Origin: an uncultured Christensenella sp. | GTDB lineage: Bacteria; Bacillota; Clostridia; Christensenellales; Borkfalkiaceae | Direction: 5' to 3' | Assembly (NCBI GenBank): GCA_910585595.1 | Contig: CAJUET010000010.1 | Coordinates: 11,887-75,886, forward strand | Length of the DNA: 64,000 nucleotides | In this document: in pieces, positions 45,661-54,806 of the stretch | Layout of the letters: the number at the start of each line of letters is the position of its first letter | Position numbering within the stretch: the stretch's first letter is position 1 | Translations under genes and position numbers: made by a program | The notes under the pieces: model-generated | The model's database searches: none | The model's input: only the letters and a program-made list of their open reading frames with translations | Told to the model about the DNA's origin: nothing

Positions 45661-45724
45661 GTACCAAACAGTAGACCTATACGGTTCAACCGTTTGCCGA
45701 AACGCTTATGTTTCGCTTTGGTAC
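45661..45724. ncRNA. 64-nt three-way-junction structure (putative structured RNA or element end)
   Basis: GTACCAAA (45661) pairs with TTTGGTAC (to 45724); inside are hairpins ACGGT-TCA-ACCGT and CGAAAC-GCTTAT-GTTTCG. It contains GTAGACCTATACGGT, close to GTAAACCTATACGGT in the tRNA-like sequence near 63880. Could be a riboregulator, a tRNA-derived fold or a recombination site. The rest of 45725-45840 shows nothing I can name. Confidence 0.45.
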
Positions 45725-45844
45725 ACTTTCATACTTTACAAACACATATGTATGTTCCTGTCGTGGGATTTACCTGCTATACTATTTCAATAACGACCCG
45801 CGAATCGGTGTACATACACGAAATTATTAAATTGTATAGATAGG

Positions 45845-46024
45845 CTAATTAGATGCTGTCATTTTAATATCAATCTCCCTTCTCGATTTCTGCTTACTGA
45901 ATATCTTTATCCTGCATCTTGGACAATCTACTCTAAGTGCCCCATCCGCACTTTTGTAGCCAGTTACTTTCGCTCCACAATTCGCACAATAAATCCGAAC
46001 AGGAATTATGTTTTCAAAGTTCAT
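45845..46024 (-). CDS. Small zinc-ribbon protein behind a LexA-like operator
   Basis: A 59-residue frame (MNFENIIPVRIYCANCGAKV...) starting after an excellent GGAGGTGATG. Two pairs, CANC and CPRC, form a zinc ribbon; the C-terminus is basic. It is expressed from the promoter at 46092-46121 with a LexA-like site next to the -10. Probably part of the control region of the conjugative element. Function unknown. Confidence 0.65.
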   Translation of the reverse strand: MNFENIIPVRIYCANCGAKVTGYKSADGALRVDCPRCRIKIFSKQKSRREIDIKMTASN

Positions 46025-46063
46025 GTCATCACCTCCAACTATATGTAAAAACTTTTTCGATAA

Positions 46064-46077
46064 CGAACATTTGTTTG
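46064..46077. promoter_or_regulatory. LexA/DinR-like box
   Basis: CGAAC-ATTT-GTTTG fits the Gram-positive SOS box CGAAC-N4-GTTYG. It lies just downstream of the -10 of the zinc-ribbon gene promoter. Confidence 0.55.
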
Positions 46078-46091
46078 TGTTTTGCTTGAAT

Positions 46092-46121
46092 ATAATAGCA
46101 TTTATCTCTATGAGCTGTCAA
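46092..46121 (-). promoter_or_regulatory. Promoter of the zinc-ribbon gene
   Basis: TTGACA (46121-46116), 18 bases, TATTAT (46097-46092). The same arrangement recurs at 54835-54864. Confidence 0.65.
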
Positions 46122-46210
46122 CAATTTAAAGAAAAATATTTTAGAAAAAATTTTGATAAACATGACAATATATGTCATATATTTTATAGTATAATTTATA
46201 AATATATAAT

Positions 46211-46246
46211 CAAAAAACAGACGGTCAAAAGACCGCCTGTTTTTTG
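46211..46246. terminator. Terminator after the Hint-domain surface protein gene
   Basis: CAAAAAACAG-A-CGGTC and GACCG-C-CTGTTTTTTG with loop AAAA. Confidence 0.8.
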
Positions 46247-46262
46247 ATTTATCAAACATTCG

Positions 46263-49200
46263 TTAGTTGACAAAATATTCGCTATAGCGTTCAATCAATT
46301 CAGCAAGCGTTTCAATATCAATTAATCCTTTCCCAATTGATACTTTCAAATATTGTCCGTTAAACGCCTCAAACACTTCTTGAGACACAGGAAGTATTTC
46401 AGCAAATTCCTCGTATGTAAAAAGCCCATACTGTTCGACATCCGCAGCTAATGCCTCCTGATTATAAGACATAGTTTCCGCGTCAACTTCAAAGATATTA
46501 ATAAGTCCTTCTGTTGCCCCCGGCATTGATAGCATTCCGTTAACGTAATAACAAAGATGACTATATGTAACAGGGCTCCAAGATGTCGTATATTCATCTT
46601 TTACTACCACATTTACAAGCTGTACTCTTGTCCATACAAGTTGTCCATTTTCATCTGTTGTCTGTTTATTGAACCAATGCCCGATATACTGTGCCGCATC
46701 ATTCCTTAAGAAAACATATTGATTGAGATCAAAATCCCAAAATGCATGTTCATATATAACCTTAATCTCTGTTCCGTCTGAAAAATAAAGATTTATCACT
46801 TCATATGTTTCAGCAGGATCACTATCAATAAACAGTATTGGAACCGTGTCAAATGTTCCTGTTTGCAAATTCCATACAAGAAGCATTTCATCTCCATTTA
46901 ACTGTTCTACTGCTTTTTGAGTTCTATCCGCAAGCGTTATTAATGTTCCTTCTGCGACACAGCCACCACCATCTTTACTTGTTGCCGCATATTCAGCATT
47001 CTTTACTTTTGAAGCATAATCCGAGGTCCCAGATGCCGTTACGACAGAACCAGTCCATGTGTTTTCGTTCAACATTGTGCTGCTCCCCTCATAACTAATA
47101 TAACCCGCAATTTGTGCAATAAAAGGCTTATTACCTGATTTGGAAATGTTTGCTAATGTTATAACCGCTGCATTTTTACAAAATTGAAGGTAATCATTAG
47201 TTATGTGAACCCCAGTTATACCGCCGACACAACCATTCTCCCCATTATGGTCATAAAAAATATTACCATAGTTTTCACAATATCCTATATAACCATAATT
47301 CTCACCTGTTATGCCTCCTATACGACCTTGCGCACCGATGGAAGCATGATTTTTAGAATATTGTATCTTGCCCCAACTGGTTCCAACCAAACCTCCCACT
47401 TTAGTTTTAGGATTTCGGCATAAAATGTCAACATTATTTGTAGACGAATCAGTATAACTTGGGTTATTTTCCCATTTTAGTACTTCGCAATTTTCGATGC
47501 AACCTCCCGTATTGGACATCTCCGCAGAAATTACACCGATTGATTGCCCCTCCGTCGTTGCCATAGCAGTTTTAATTTTGGCTTTAAATTTTGTATTTTT
47601 AATATAACCCCTTCCTGCAATATTTAGAAAAAAGCCAAAATTTTCAGTACCATTCAATTTTTCATTCATATAAGTAATTGTATGATTGCACCCATCAAAT
47701 GTAGCCGATAAAATGTTTATTGGAACCCATTGTATTTGTGTTGCATCTATATCATTCATTAATTCAATTGTAATGTTACTATTATCAGCAATAGAACCTA
47801 TTTCACTCAATTGCTTAGGTCCATAAATACGATAATATTCTTTTCCTAAGTAGGTGTACTTACACTTTGACAAATCTTTTTCTTTAAGCTCAACTATAAA
47901 CGTTACACTTGTCTGTGCTGTATAGAAGTCATACTCATTATATTGATTCAATTCAATATTATCAGTTAAAATTGCCTCATATCCCGATTTATATATGCGC
48001 GGAGATAACTTAAAGGCAATGCCCCTGTATTGGGTTACTTCATTTATTACACTTCCATTATAAGTATAATAGATTGGGAAGCTCCATTTTGCAATTAAAT
48101 GAACATCTTGTTTTTCTGATAATATAGTATCCCGAGTATATTCTGCTCCATCTTCCGTAAACCAACCGACGAACGTGGCACTTTTATCCGTAGGAATAGG
48201 CAAATCCGTCAATGCCTTACCGTATGTAGCTTCAAAACTATTATAAGGTACTGATCCGCCATTTTCGTCAAGCGAAATTGTAAGCTTTTTTTCTTTATAA
48301 ATAAACTCAGCCTTAGAATTCGCTCCCCAAGTATTATCCCAACCTGTTTTGCTTTGAGAATTATATTCGGGAATCTCCGAATACAAAAAATCAATATATA
48401 TACTTTGACTTGAGTTCCAGCCAAAGACGATTGATTTCCCTACATTTTTTACATTTTCATATATACTCAATTGTTGAATTGAAACAGTATTCCTAAAAGC
48501 CGATTCCCCTATACTATTAAACGAGTTATAGGTAGGCAATTCAACAACCCCTTTTTGCGCCTGTTGTCCTTCAATAATTTTTAATTCCTCTTGTTGACTC
48601 ATGCTGCTAGGTTGAATAAAATAAATATTAGCCAACTCTTTACATTCAGCAAACATAGAATCCGTCAACCCCTTAATTGTATTAGGCAGAACAACAGATT
48701 CAATCGTTGAATTAGAAAAAATTTCGTAAGCTTCCGCTCCATCGTTAAAAGAAATTGATCTATTAATAATTATATTTACGCCTTTTGCCCCTGTAAACGC
48801 ATTAGATGCAATTTCAATTGGGTCTTGTGAATGTTCAACTATGAGGTTATTAAAACCGCAATCATCGAAGGCGAACTCATTTATACCAAGGATTTTTGTA
48901 CCCTCAAAAAATTCCGGTATAAAAATATCTGTTCCTTTTCTTTCAACATGAGTGGGATCATCTCCAATCTCATCAGCTGGCCCAACATAAAATCCACTGG
49001 TCCTCGGTTGACCGTTCGCCACACTATAACCAACTATTTCTTGGACACCAGACCTAGATATAGTGTCATAGACGGTTTCCAATTCCAGTTTTTCTTCAAC
49101 ATCAGTATTAAATTCCACGTCTTGATTAGCATTATTAATATTCCATTTGGAAGACCAACCTTCGCCAATGGATTCTGCTCTAACCTTGACCTGCGTATTA

Positions 49201-49724
49201 TTATTTCTTAAGATATTTGACCCGACTATTTGCGTGCTTTGGGGAATTATCAATTCAGATAATTTAGGACATTTATAAAATGCATTATTCCCTATTTCAA
49301 CAACTCTTCCTAAAGAAATTCTATTTAATTCTGGACAATTTGAAAATGACGAATTGCCTATTTTCTTAATGGTTGAAGGCAACCATACACGTATCAACTT
49401 TTGAGACGCCATAAATCCATTAGCGGCAATTTCCGTAACATCATATTTTGTTCCATCAATAATGGCAGTTGACGGAATTATTGCTTTAGTTGCTTCATCT
49501 TGATTATTTATTGACACACTGCATTCGGTTTCATTTAACGGAATAAACAAATATGTCGCGTTAACTATATCACCTTCTGTTACTGTAAATTGCAAGTCCT
49601 CGTTTGTTTCCTCTGCCGATACGATTACATGATTATTTAAGTTGACAATTGCCAATATAAGGCATAAACTTAAAAGCACCAACGAACTAATCATTCCTAG
49701 CATTCTTCTTTTGGTAATTCTCAT
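46263..49724 (-). CDS. BspA-like leucine-rich-repeat surface protein with InlB-B, GLUG and C-terminal Hint domain
   Basis: A 1,153-residue secreted protein; start at 49724 after GGAGG, signal peptide at 1-35. In order: BspA/LRR_5-type repeats (about 40-200 and 270-470, e.g. PSTIKKIGNSSFSNCPELNR), an InlB-B domain (about 500-550, VGWFTEDGAEYTRD), GLUG-like motifs (about 700-880, KVGGLVGTSWGKIQYSKNHA), then a Hint domain from about 920 beginning GGGCVAEGTLITLADRTQKA with the nucleophilic Cys, to about 1105 (YYVNGMLSMPG). The usual His-Asn at the intein end is missing. About 85 residues follow. It probably self-cleaves at the Cys. Confidence 0.8.
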   Translation of the reverse strand: MRITKRRMLGMISSLVLLSLCLILAIVNLNNHVIVSAEETNEDLQFTVTEGDIVNATYLFIPLNETECSVSINNQDEATKAIIPSTAIIDGTKYDVTEIAANGFMASQKLIRVWLPSTIKKIGNSSFSNCPELNRISLGRVVEIGNNAFYKCPKLSELIIPQSTQIVGSNILRNNNTQVKVRAESIGEGWSSKWNINNANQDVEFNTDVEEKLELETVYDTISRSGVQEIVGYSVANGQPRTSGFYVGPADEIGDDPTHVERKGTDIFIPEFFEGTKILGINEFAFDDCGFNNLIVEHSQDPIEIASNAFTGAKGVNIIINRSISFNDGAEAYEIFSNSTIESVVLPNTIKGLTDSMFAECKELANIYFIQPSSMSQQEELKIIEGQQAQKGVVELPTYNSFNSIGESAFRNTVSIQQLSIYENVKNVGKSIVFGWNSSQSIYIDFLYSEIPEYNSQSKTGWDNTWGANSKAEFIYKEKKLTISLDENGGSVPYNSFEATYGKALTDLPIPTDKSATFVGWFTEDGAEYTRDTILSEKQDVHLIAKWSFPIYYTYNGSVINEVTQYRGIAFKLSPRIYKSGYEAILTDNIELNQYNEYDFYTAQTSVTFIVELKEKDLSKCKYTYLGKEYYRIYGPKQLSEIGSIADNSNITIELMNDIDATQIQWVPINILSATFDGCNHTITYMNEKLNGTENFGFFLNIAGRGYIKNTKFKAKIKTAMATTEGQSIGVISAEMSNTGGCIENCEVLKWENNPSYTDSSTNNVDILCRNPKTKVGGLVGTSWGKIQYSKNHASIGAQGRIGGITGENYGYIGYCENYGNIFYDHNGENGCVGGITGVHITNDYLQFCKNAAVITLANISKSGNKPFIAQIAGYISYEGSSTMLNENTWTGSVVTASGTSDYASKVKNAEYAATSKDGGGCVAEGTLITLADRTQKAVEQLNGDEMLLVWNLQTGTFDTVPILFIDSDPAETYEVINLYFSDGTEIKVIYEHAFWDFDLNQYVFLRNDAAQYIGHWFNKQTTDENGQLVWTRVQLVNVVVKDEYTTSWSPVTYSHLCYYVNGMLSMPGATEGLINIFEVDAETMSYNQEALAADVEQYGLFTYEEFAEILPVSQEVFEAFNGQYLKVSIGKGLIDIETLAELIERYSEYFVN

Positions 49725-49756
49725 ACAAGCCTCCAAAAATTTTTTATTCGCTCACA

Positions 49757-52132
49757 CTAATTTATTGTGCTTTGCATAAATTTAAGCTGTGGACAACCAT
49801 TCTCTATATTTATCCAAATAGCCTCACCCGAATTCGCATTTAATATATCAGCGAGAAAATACATATCTTCTGAAGTATGATATCCATTTACTTCCAATCT
49901 TACATCTGTTTCATTACGGTTATTGCCGATAATTTTTTGTTCGTTTTGTTGCGGACATATTGTATGAAAGTTGATGATTTCACTTTCGTCCGAAACCGAA
50001 CCAATGATTGGTCTATCAACTACGCTACCGGAATAGTAGCTATTCTCTAATGTAGAGTTTCTACCCAAAGTTCCAATAAAACCATATGTCGCATTTATAT
50101 TCCCGGCTTCAATAAAATTTATATTGCCCGTAGAATAACAATTCTGGACTTTCGAATAATAAAGCGATGAACAAAAACCATTTCCAAATCTAGTTGCGCT
50201 GATTTCACCAGAAAAGAAGCAACCGTTCAAATTGCAATCCGAAACAATACGCCCAAATCCAACTGCTTCTTTTGCTATAATGTCTCCAAAAGCATAGCAA
50301 AACATAATATTCGCATAAGATACACGATAGATAAATCCCGCACAATTTCCATCCTTTACATCTTCTGATCTAATATCTCCAAGGTAATAACAACTTTCAA
50401 TGTGCGTCTTACCATCTACGCTACCATATAAATTATTAATAAAACCTGAAAACCGTTTCGACCCAATTATATCATTTTGCACATAACAGTTTCTAATTTG
50501 CAACTTCCCATTTGAGTTGCATTTATTAATAAAACCACCGACATAGCCGGCAATTTTATTTCCCTTTGCAAAACAGCTTTCTATGATGAGGTCCGAATCG
50601 CTAGCCACATCTAATGAACCAACAAATCCGCCCACTTGATAATTATTATCCCCTGTTATCATCATATCTGCACTGCAATCAGAAATCTTTATCGTGGAGT
50701 TTTGACTCGTAGAATAATAACCTATAAGTCCCCCGCAAAACAAATTATCATTTGATTGACTCATTTGAATTTCACCACTTGCGTTGCACCCCGTGAGCGT
50801 CGCAGAACCACAAACGCCAAGTAGCCCACCGAAGCTGAATGGAATTGTTATACCAGTACTATTATCACGTTGGACATTAGAGACTATGATACAAACGTCT
50901 GCATGGCAATTCATAATCGTACTATAATAGCCCCAACCCACTAAACCGCCTATGGCAACTCCATCAAAGCTTAAACCATCTGCACAAATTGTTCCGCCAA
51001 CATTTACATTTGTTAGTCTGCCTTCGAATAATCCTGCCACTACCCCAACGCAATATTGCCCTTCCGCCATAGTGTTAAAGTCTGTGGTTACTATATTTGC
51101 ATTTGTAAGATTAAGATTTTTTACCTCGCTTGTTTGATTGCAAAAACCAAGCAATGAAGGAAAATTCTCTTGGGTGTTTACTGAAAGATTACTGATTGTT
51201 TTGTTCGAACCGTCAAATATACCACAAAAACGGTTTTCGTCATCAAAGATGGGTTCATGCTCTATATTGGTTAAGTCCAAGTTGTTTACTAATTCATAAT
51301 TATCGTATGGAAAATACGACATGTTGGTCAGTTGAGTGTAATTTTCTATTTTAAACGGATTTTCTTCCGTCCCTTCACCACCGGCGAATAAGAACTCAAA
51401 TTCTGCGACATAAACATGTTCGGCTATTATATTAAAGTCATATCGCATCGCATTAGTGTTCCCATCAGACCACTTGATAAATCTATATCCTCTATTGGGG
51501 ACTGCGGTAACAGATGTCGCATTTTCCCCAAACTTTATTGTTTGTCTCGCCTCGCCATTTATCGTTCCATTACCATCCGTCCTATATTCAACTTTGTAAG
51601 AAATACGTTCAAACTTTGCCGTCACTGAAATATCTTGGATTATGCTAAAATCTGTTCGGTCTGCTGTTTTAATCCCATCCGACCAACCAACGAATTCATA
51701 TCCCTCATTAGGAACGGCTACAACCGTCGTTGCATTTCTTCCGCGATCTACCATTTGAACCGCTTCGCCGTTTATCGTTCCGTTCCCGTCCGTTTTATAT
51801 TCAACTTTGTAAGAAATACGTTCAAACTTTGCCGTTACTGACATGCTTTTTGTTATGTTAAAATCTGTACGATCTGCTGTTTCAATCCCATCCGACCAGC
51901 TAACGAATTCATATCCCTCATTGGAAACCGCTATAACAGTCGTTGCATCTTCTCCACTTTTAACTATTTGAATAGTGTCGCCTACAACTGTTCCACCGCT
52001 AGAAGTCAAATATTCTATACGATACTCCCGAACAGGTTTTTTACAAGCAAACAGAAACCCCATCAAAATAATGATTATCGCGGAAAAAATAATTTTTAAA
52101 AAATTCTTTGAATTTATTATCGTATTGCGCAT
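49757..52132 (-). CDS. Lipoprotein with three InlB-B repeats and a GLUG/beta-helix region
   Basis: A 791-residue lipoprotein (lipobox FLFAC, Cys30). Three tandem divergent InlB-B repeats of about 70 residues (VIAVSNEGYEFVSWSDGIET; VVAVPNEGYEFVGWSDGIKT; VTAVPNRGYRFIKWSDGNTN), then about 520 residues of GLUG-type repeats (GLVGWGYYSTIMNCHAD, GGFVGSLDVASDSD and others) predicted to form a right-handed beta-helix. An ECF-like promoter lies 60 bp upstream. Probably an adhesin or surface scaffold produced with the Hint protein, 32 bp downstream. Confidence 0.8.
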   Translation of the reverse strand: MRNTIINSKNFLKIIFSAIIIILMGFLFACKKPVREYRIEYLTSSGGTVVGDTIQIVKSGEDATTVIAVSNEGYEFVSWSDGIETADRTDFNITKSMSVTAKFERISYKVEYKTDGNGTINGEAVQMVDRGRNATTVVAVPNEGYEFVGWSDGIKTADRTDFSIIQDISVTAKFERISYKVEYRTDGNGTINGEARQTIKFGENATSVTAVPNRGYRFIKWSDGNTNAMRYDFNIIAEHVYVAEFEFLFAGGEGTEENPFKIENYTQLTNMSYFPYDNYELVNNLDLTNIEHEPIFDDENRFCGIFDGSNKTISNLSVNTQENFPSLLGFCNQTSEVKNLNLTNANIVTTDFNTMAEGQYCVGVVAGLFEGRLTNVNVGGTICADGLSFDGVAIGGLVGWGYYSTIMNCHADVCIIVSNVQRDNSTGITIPFSFGGLLGVCGSATLTGCNASGEIQMSQSNDNLFCGGLIGYYSTSQNSTIKISDCSADMMITGDNNYQVGGFVGSLDVASDSDLIIESCFAKGNKIAGYVGGFINKCNSNGKLQIRNCYVQNDIIGSKRFSGFINNLYGSVDGKTHIESCYYLGDIRSEDVKDGNCAGFIYRVSYANIMFCYAFGDIIAKEAVGFGRIVSDCNLNGCFFSGEISATRFGNGFCSSLYYSKVQNCYSTGNINFIEAGNINATYGFIGTLGRNSTLENSYYSGSVVDRPIIGSVSDESEIINFHTICPQQNEQKIIGNNRNETDVRLEVNGYHTSEDMYFLADILNANSGEAIWINIENGCPQLKFMQSTIN

Positions 52133-52189
52133 TAAAGACTCTCAAAATGGTTTATCATCTTTTTATCTTTTAACCCTTCTATAATTATA

Positions 52190-52216
52190 GACGGAAAAGC
52201 ATGATAAAATGTTACA
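52190..52216 (-). promoter_or_regulatory. ECF-type promoter of the GLUG lipoprotein gene
   Basis: TGTAAC (52216-52211), 17 bases, CGTC (52193-52190) followed by TATAAT. The spacer shares ATTTTATC-N-CTTTTC with the site at 53838-53864. Confidence 0.65.
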
Positions 52217-52244
52217 GAAAAATTGAATTTTTTTGTTGGATCAA

Positions 52245-52277
52245 AAAAAGGGAGTAATTAATGATTACTCCCTTTTT
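52245..52277. terminator. Terminator after the 52293-53802 genes
   Basis: AAAAAGGGAGTAAT and ATTACTCCCTTTTT with a 5-base loop. Confidence 0.8.
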
Positions 52278-52292
52278 CAATGTCAATTTTAC

Positions 52293-53000
52293 TTATTTAA
52301 AGTCAAATGTATTATCAATAACAGTTAAAAACATCCCATTATCGAATGAATACTCTTTATAAGTTAAAACATAAATTTCATATTTAGTATTGACTAACTT
52401 GGCGCTACCCTCAATTACATTCAGTCCAGTATCGACATCGACACTGATCTGTTGCCTATAAATAACTGAATAATCAGAGTATATTTCAGTTGCAAAGTCA
52501 TCTTCAATTTTAAATTTATCGTAATGATATTTATTATTAACCACTATCATTACTCGCATACTATAAAAAGCCGTCGAAGAATTGTCATCTATGGTTAATG
52601 CATAGTATAGCTCGTCTCCGCTTACTGAATCAGTAATCTTAGCAATATCAACCGTCTGATCTTCCGTAAAATTAAGTGTCAAATTGGTTAAAGCATTTGA
52701 CAACTCAATAATATCGGAATCTGAATGCACAAAATTAGCTTCCTCGTATTTGGTATCTCCCAACCCGTTGTTCGGAAAAGGAACTAATTCAACAATTAAG
52801 ATCGCCGCAACCGCACATGCCAATGCCCCCGAAGGAATAGCCCATAACCATTTTTTATTGTGCTTTGTTTTAGGCGCTCTTTCTTTCGCACTTTCTTCGA
52901 TGGAATCTTTTAACCGTTGCAAAAATTCCTCATCCCTATCTGTTCGAAGAGCCTGCAAATCTTTTTGTGCTTGCTGTTTTAGATATTTCTTTACGTTCAT
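52293..53000 (-). CDS. Single-pass membrane protein, possible anti-sigma factor
   Basis: A 235-residue protein: charged cytoplasmic N-terminus (about 1-47, coiled coil), one membrane helix (WLWAIPSGALACAVAAILIV), then an extracytoplasmic beta-rich domain with paired TVDIAKITDSVSGDELYYAL-like strands. The topology is that of an ECF anti-sigma factor, and it is encoded in the same cluster, 4 bp after the peptidase gene. No recognised anti-sigma domain, so this is inference. Confidence 0.65.
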   Translation of the reverse strand: MNVKKYLKQQAQKDLQALRTDRDEEFLQRLKDSIEESAKERAPKTKHNKKWLWAIPSGALACAVAAILIVELVPFPNNGLGDTKYEEANFVHSDSDIIELSNALTNLTLNFTEDQTVDIAKITDSVSGDELYYALTIDDNSSTAFYSMRVMIVVNNKYHYDKFKIEDDFATEIYSDYSVIYRQQISVDVDTGLNVIEGSAKLVNTKYEIYVLTYKEYSFDNGMFLTVIDNTFDFK

Positions 53001-53004
53001 AGTT

Positions 53005-53802
53005 TTAATAAATGTTTACCGCGTATGCGTCATTAATGTTTGTATTATAATTGATATCATAATAGCCACTATCTTTTATAAAAACCCCTGATGCTACCGT
53101 CATATATTGATACGATATATTTGCAAAATTTGTCAAATTATAACTGATTTCTTTATAACCAAATCCAACCATTACATGATTTGCCGTGGATTCATAATAA
53201 TTTATTCTATCGCTTTTTTCATTTATCGCTATATCTGCCACATTGTACCCACCGCAAAACAGTACAATCGGCTGATTCGATTCCATATAGGATTTAGCTA
53301 CGGAATAATCAAACTTATTATTTTTCATGCAAGAAATAAAGCTAATGCTCTTTCCCTTTCTGTTACAATATGTAATCATTCCGTTCTTAAATTCAGTAAC
53401 TGTTGTACCGGTGCTATCGGTTCCCATGTCATTATATAATTGACGAATTAAATCATGTATGTATGTATCCTGACTGCTATAAATGTATTTCCCAAGTAAT
53501 AAGTTCCCAGATTTATGATTCGGAATTAAATCCTCATCATATCTATCGTAAAATCCTAATACATTTGCCCCTGCTATACACGCACAGTCAGATGTGTTGG
53601 CACTAAAAGTATAATTTGGATGTTTCAACGCCATTCCAAACGTATTCTCGTCTTTATTTTCATAATTGATCGTAATGCTCGTATCCGTAGCAAGAAAAAC
53701 CCCGCTGTCGCAATAAGTCGCATTACTATCAGTTATCGCGTTCCCGCATAAACATGATCCACCAAGTATAATCACTAAAGCTGCCGTTAACAATTTTTTC
53801 AT
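53005..53802 (-). CDS. Secreted papain-like cysteine peptidase (C39-like)
   Basis: A 265-residue exported protein; signal peptide about 1-22, start after AAAGGAAAAG. SDCACIAGANVLGFYDRYDE supplies the catalytic Cys (73 or 75) at the start of the central helix; STANHVMVGFGYKEI supplies the His, as in C39-like and C10-like peptidases. It lies between the ECF sigma gene and the possible anti-sigma gene under an ECF-type promoter, so it may process surface proteins of this cluster or take part in signalling by cutting the membrane partner. Confidence 0.68.
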   Translation of the reverse strand: MKKLLTAALVIILGGSCLCGNAITDSNATYCDSGVFLATDTSITINYENKDENTFGMALKHPNYTFSANTSDCACIAGANVLGFYDRYDEDLIPNHKSGNLLLGKYIYSSQDTYIHDLIRQLYNDMGTDSTGTTVTEFKNGMITYCNRKGKSISFISCMKNNKFDYSVAKSYMESNQPIVLFCGGYNVADIAINEKSDRINYYESTANHVMVGFGYKEISYNLTNFANISYQYMTVASGVFIKDSGYYDINYNTNINDAYAVNIY

Positions 53803-53837
53803 ACACTTTTCCTTTAAAACTTTATTCTAATTATATG

Positions 53838-53864
53838 GACGGAAAAGTGCGATAAAATGTTACA
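53838..53864 (-). promoter_or_regulatory. ECF-type promoter of the peptidase/membrane protein operon
   Basis: TGTAAC (53864-53859), 17 bases, CGTC (53841-53838), overlapping the stop codon of the sigma gene. Confidence 0.65.
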
Positions 53865-54357
53865 TATATTTTTTTAATTCATCATATGCACGACTGACTT
53901 TTGTTCTAATACTACCATAGCTTAGATTGAACTCTGTTGCTAGTTCTTTCAAACTGTAACCTTCCCAATAATGCAAATATATTATTTGCTGACTCAATTT
54001 ATCTAATTTTAATAATGCTCGTTTTACTTCTAAATCTAATATTGTTTTATCAATATCAAATTCTTCAATCAACTCATCCAATTCTTCCGTTGGAAATTTT
54101 TCTCTTAACCTATCTACAACATAGTTGTCGGCAATCTTAAATAACCATGCCGTAGGATATTTTATATTTTGGGGCGTTTCAATTTCTATCAACTTTAAAA
54201 ATATTTCCTGAACCACATCTTCTGAATTTATTAATTCTCCGAAGCGCCTTTGAATATGCGCTTGTAGTTCCAAAGAACATTCATCATAAATCGGTTCTGC
54301 TGCATTTTTATCATATTTAATTTTTCTGAGCAAATAATTAAACTTTTGTGCATTCAT
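53860..54357 (-). CDS. ECF (RpoE-like) sigma factor
   Basis: A 165-residue sigma-70-family protein with region 2 (INSEDVVQEIFLKLIEIETP, YPTAWLFKIADNYVVDRLRE) and region 4 (LSQQIIYLHYWEGYSLKELA, TEFNLSYGSIRTKVSRAYDE), no region 3: the ECF type. It probably reads the TGTAAC-N17-CGTC promoters at 53838, 52190 and 9707 and is held by the membrane protein at 52293. Its own promoter is not obvious in 54358-54480. Confidence 0.85.
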   Translation of the reverse strand: MNAQKFNYLLRKIKYDKNAAEPIYDECSLELQAHIQRRFGELINSEDVVQEIFLKLIEIETPQNIKYPTAWLFKIADNYVVDRLREKFPTEELDELIEEFDIDKTILDLEVKRALLKLDKLSQQIIYLHYWEGYSLKELATEFNLSYGSIRTKVSRAYDELKKYM

Positions 54358-54564
54358 AGAAATTAATACTATCCGTAAATATTGGTACTCTTTCTAGTAC
54401 CGTTCTCATGAAAGACACAGCACTTTTGTTTTAATATCCTACTTGGGCTATTATATCACACACCCAACCTTTAATCAAGAAAATTTTAATCCTGATATTT
54501 ATAGCCGTTTCCTCTATAATGAGTAGCCACTCTTGCTGCAAGGATCTTCCCAATAGATGCTGAC

Positions 54565-54747
54565 TTAAGGCGATATGTCAATTAACAAACGGTGTTGTTC
54601 GTTAATACGAACAACACCGTCATCTTTTAAACAAACTATCATGCTATCCTCTTGCCTCATTTTAACTCCTATTGAAACTATCGACAGAAATTCAAAGTCG
54701 ATCTGTTCTCCTACACGGGGCGGTGTGGTTATAGGAAAAATTGCCAC
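54565..54747 (-). CDS. Possible small protein behind a LexA-like operator
   Basis: A 60-codon frame starting GTG 54747 with weak ribosome binding site. Near its end lies a perfect inverted repeat, ACGGTGTTGTTCG and complement (54589-54620). An alternative short frame starts TTG after GGAGGTGT at about 54785 (RRKGDIILVSCGNFSYN) and runs into the first frame after a shift, so the locus may be a broken gene. Not recognised. Confidence 0.3.
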   Translation of the reverse strand: MAIFPITTPPRVGEQIDFEFLSIVSIGVKMRQEDSMIVCLKDDGVVRINEQHRLLIDISP

Positions 54748-54806
54748 AAGACACTAAAATTATATCACCTTTCCTTCTCAATACACCTCCGATTCTTTTT
54801 CTATTA

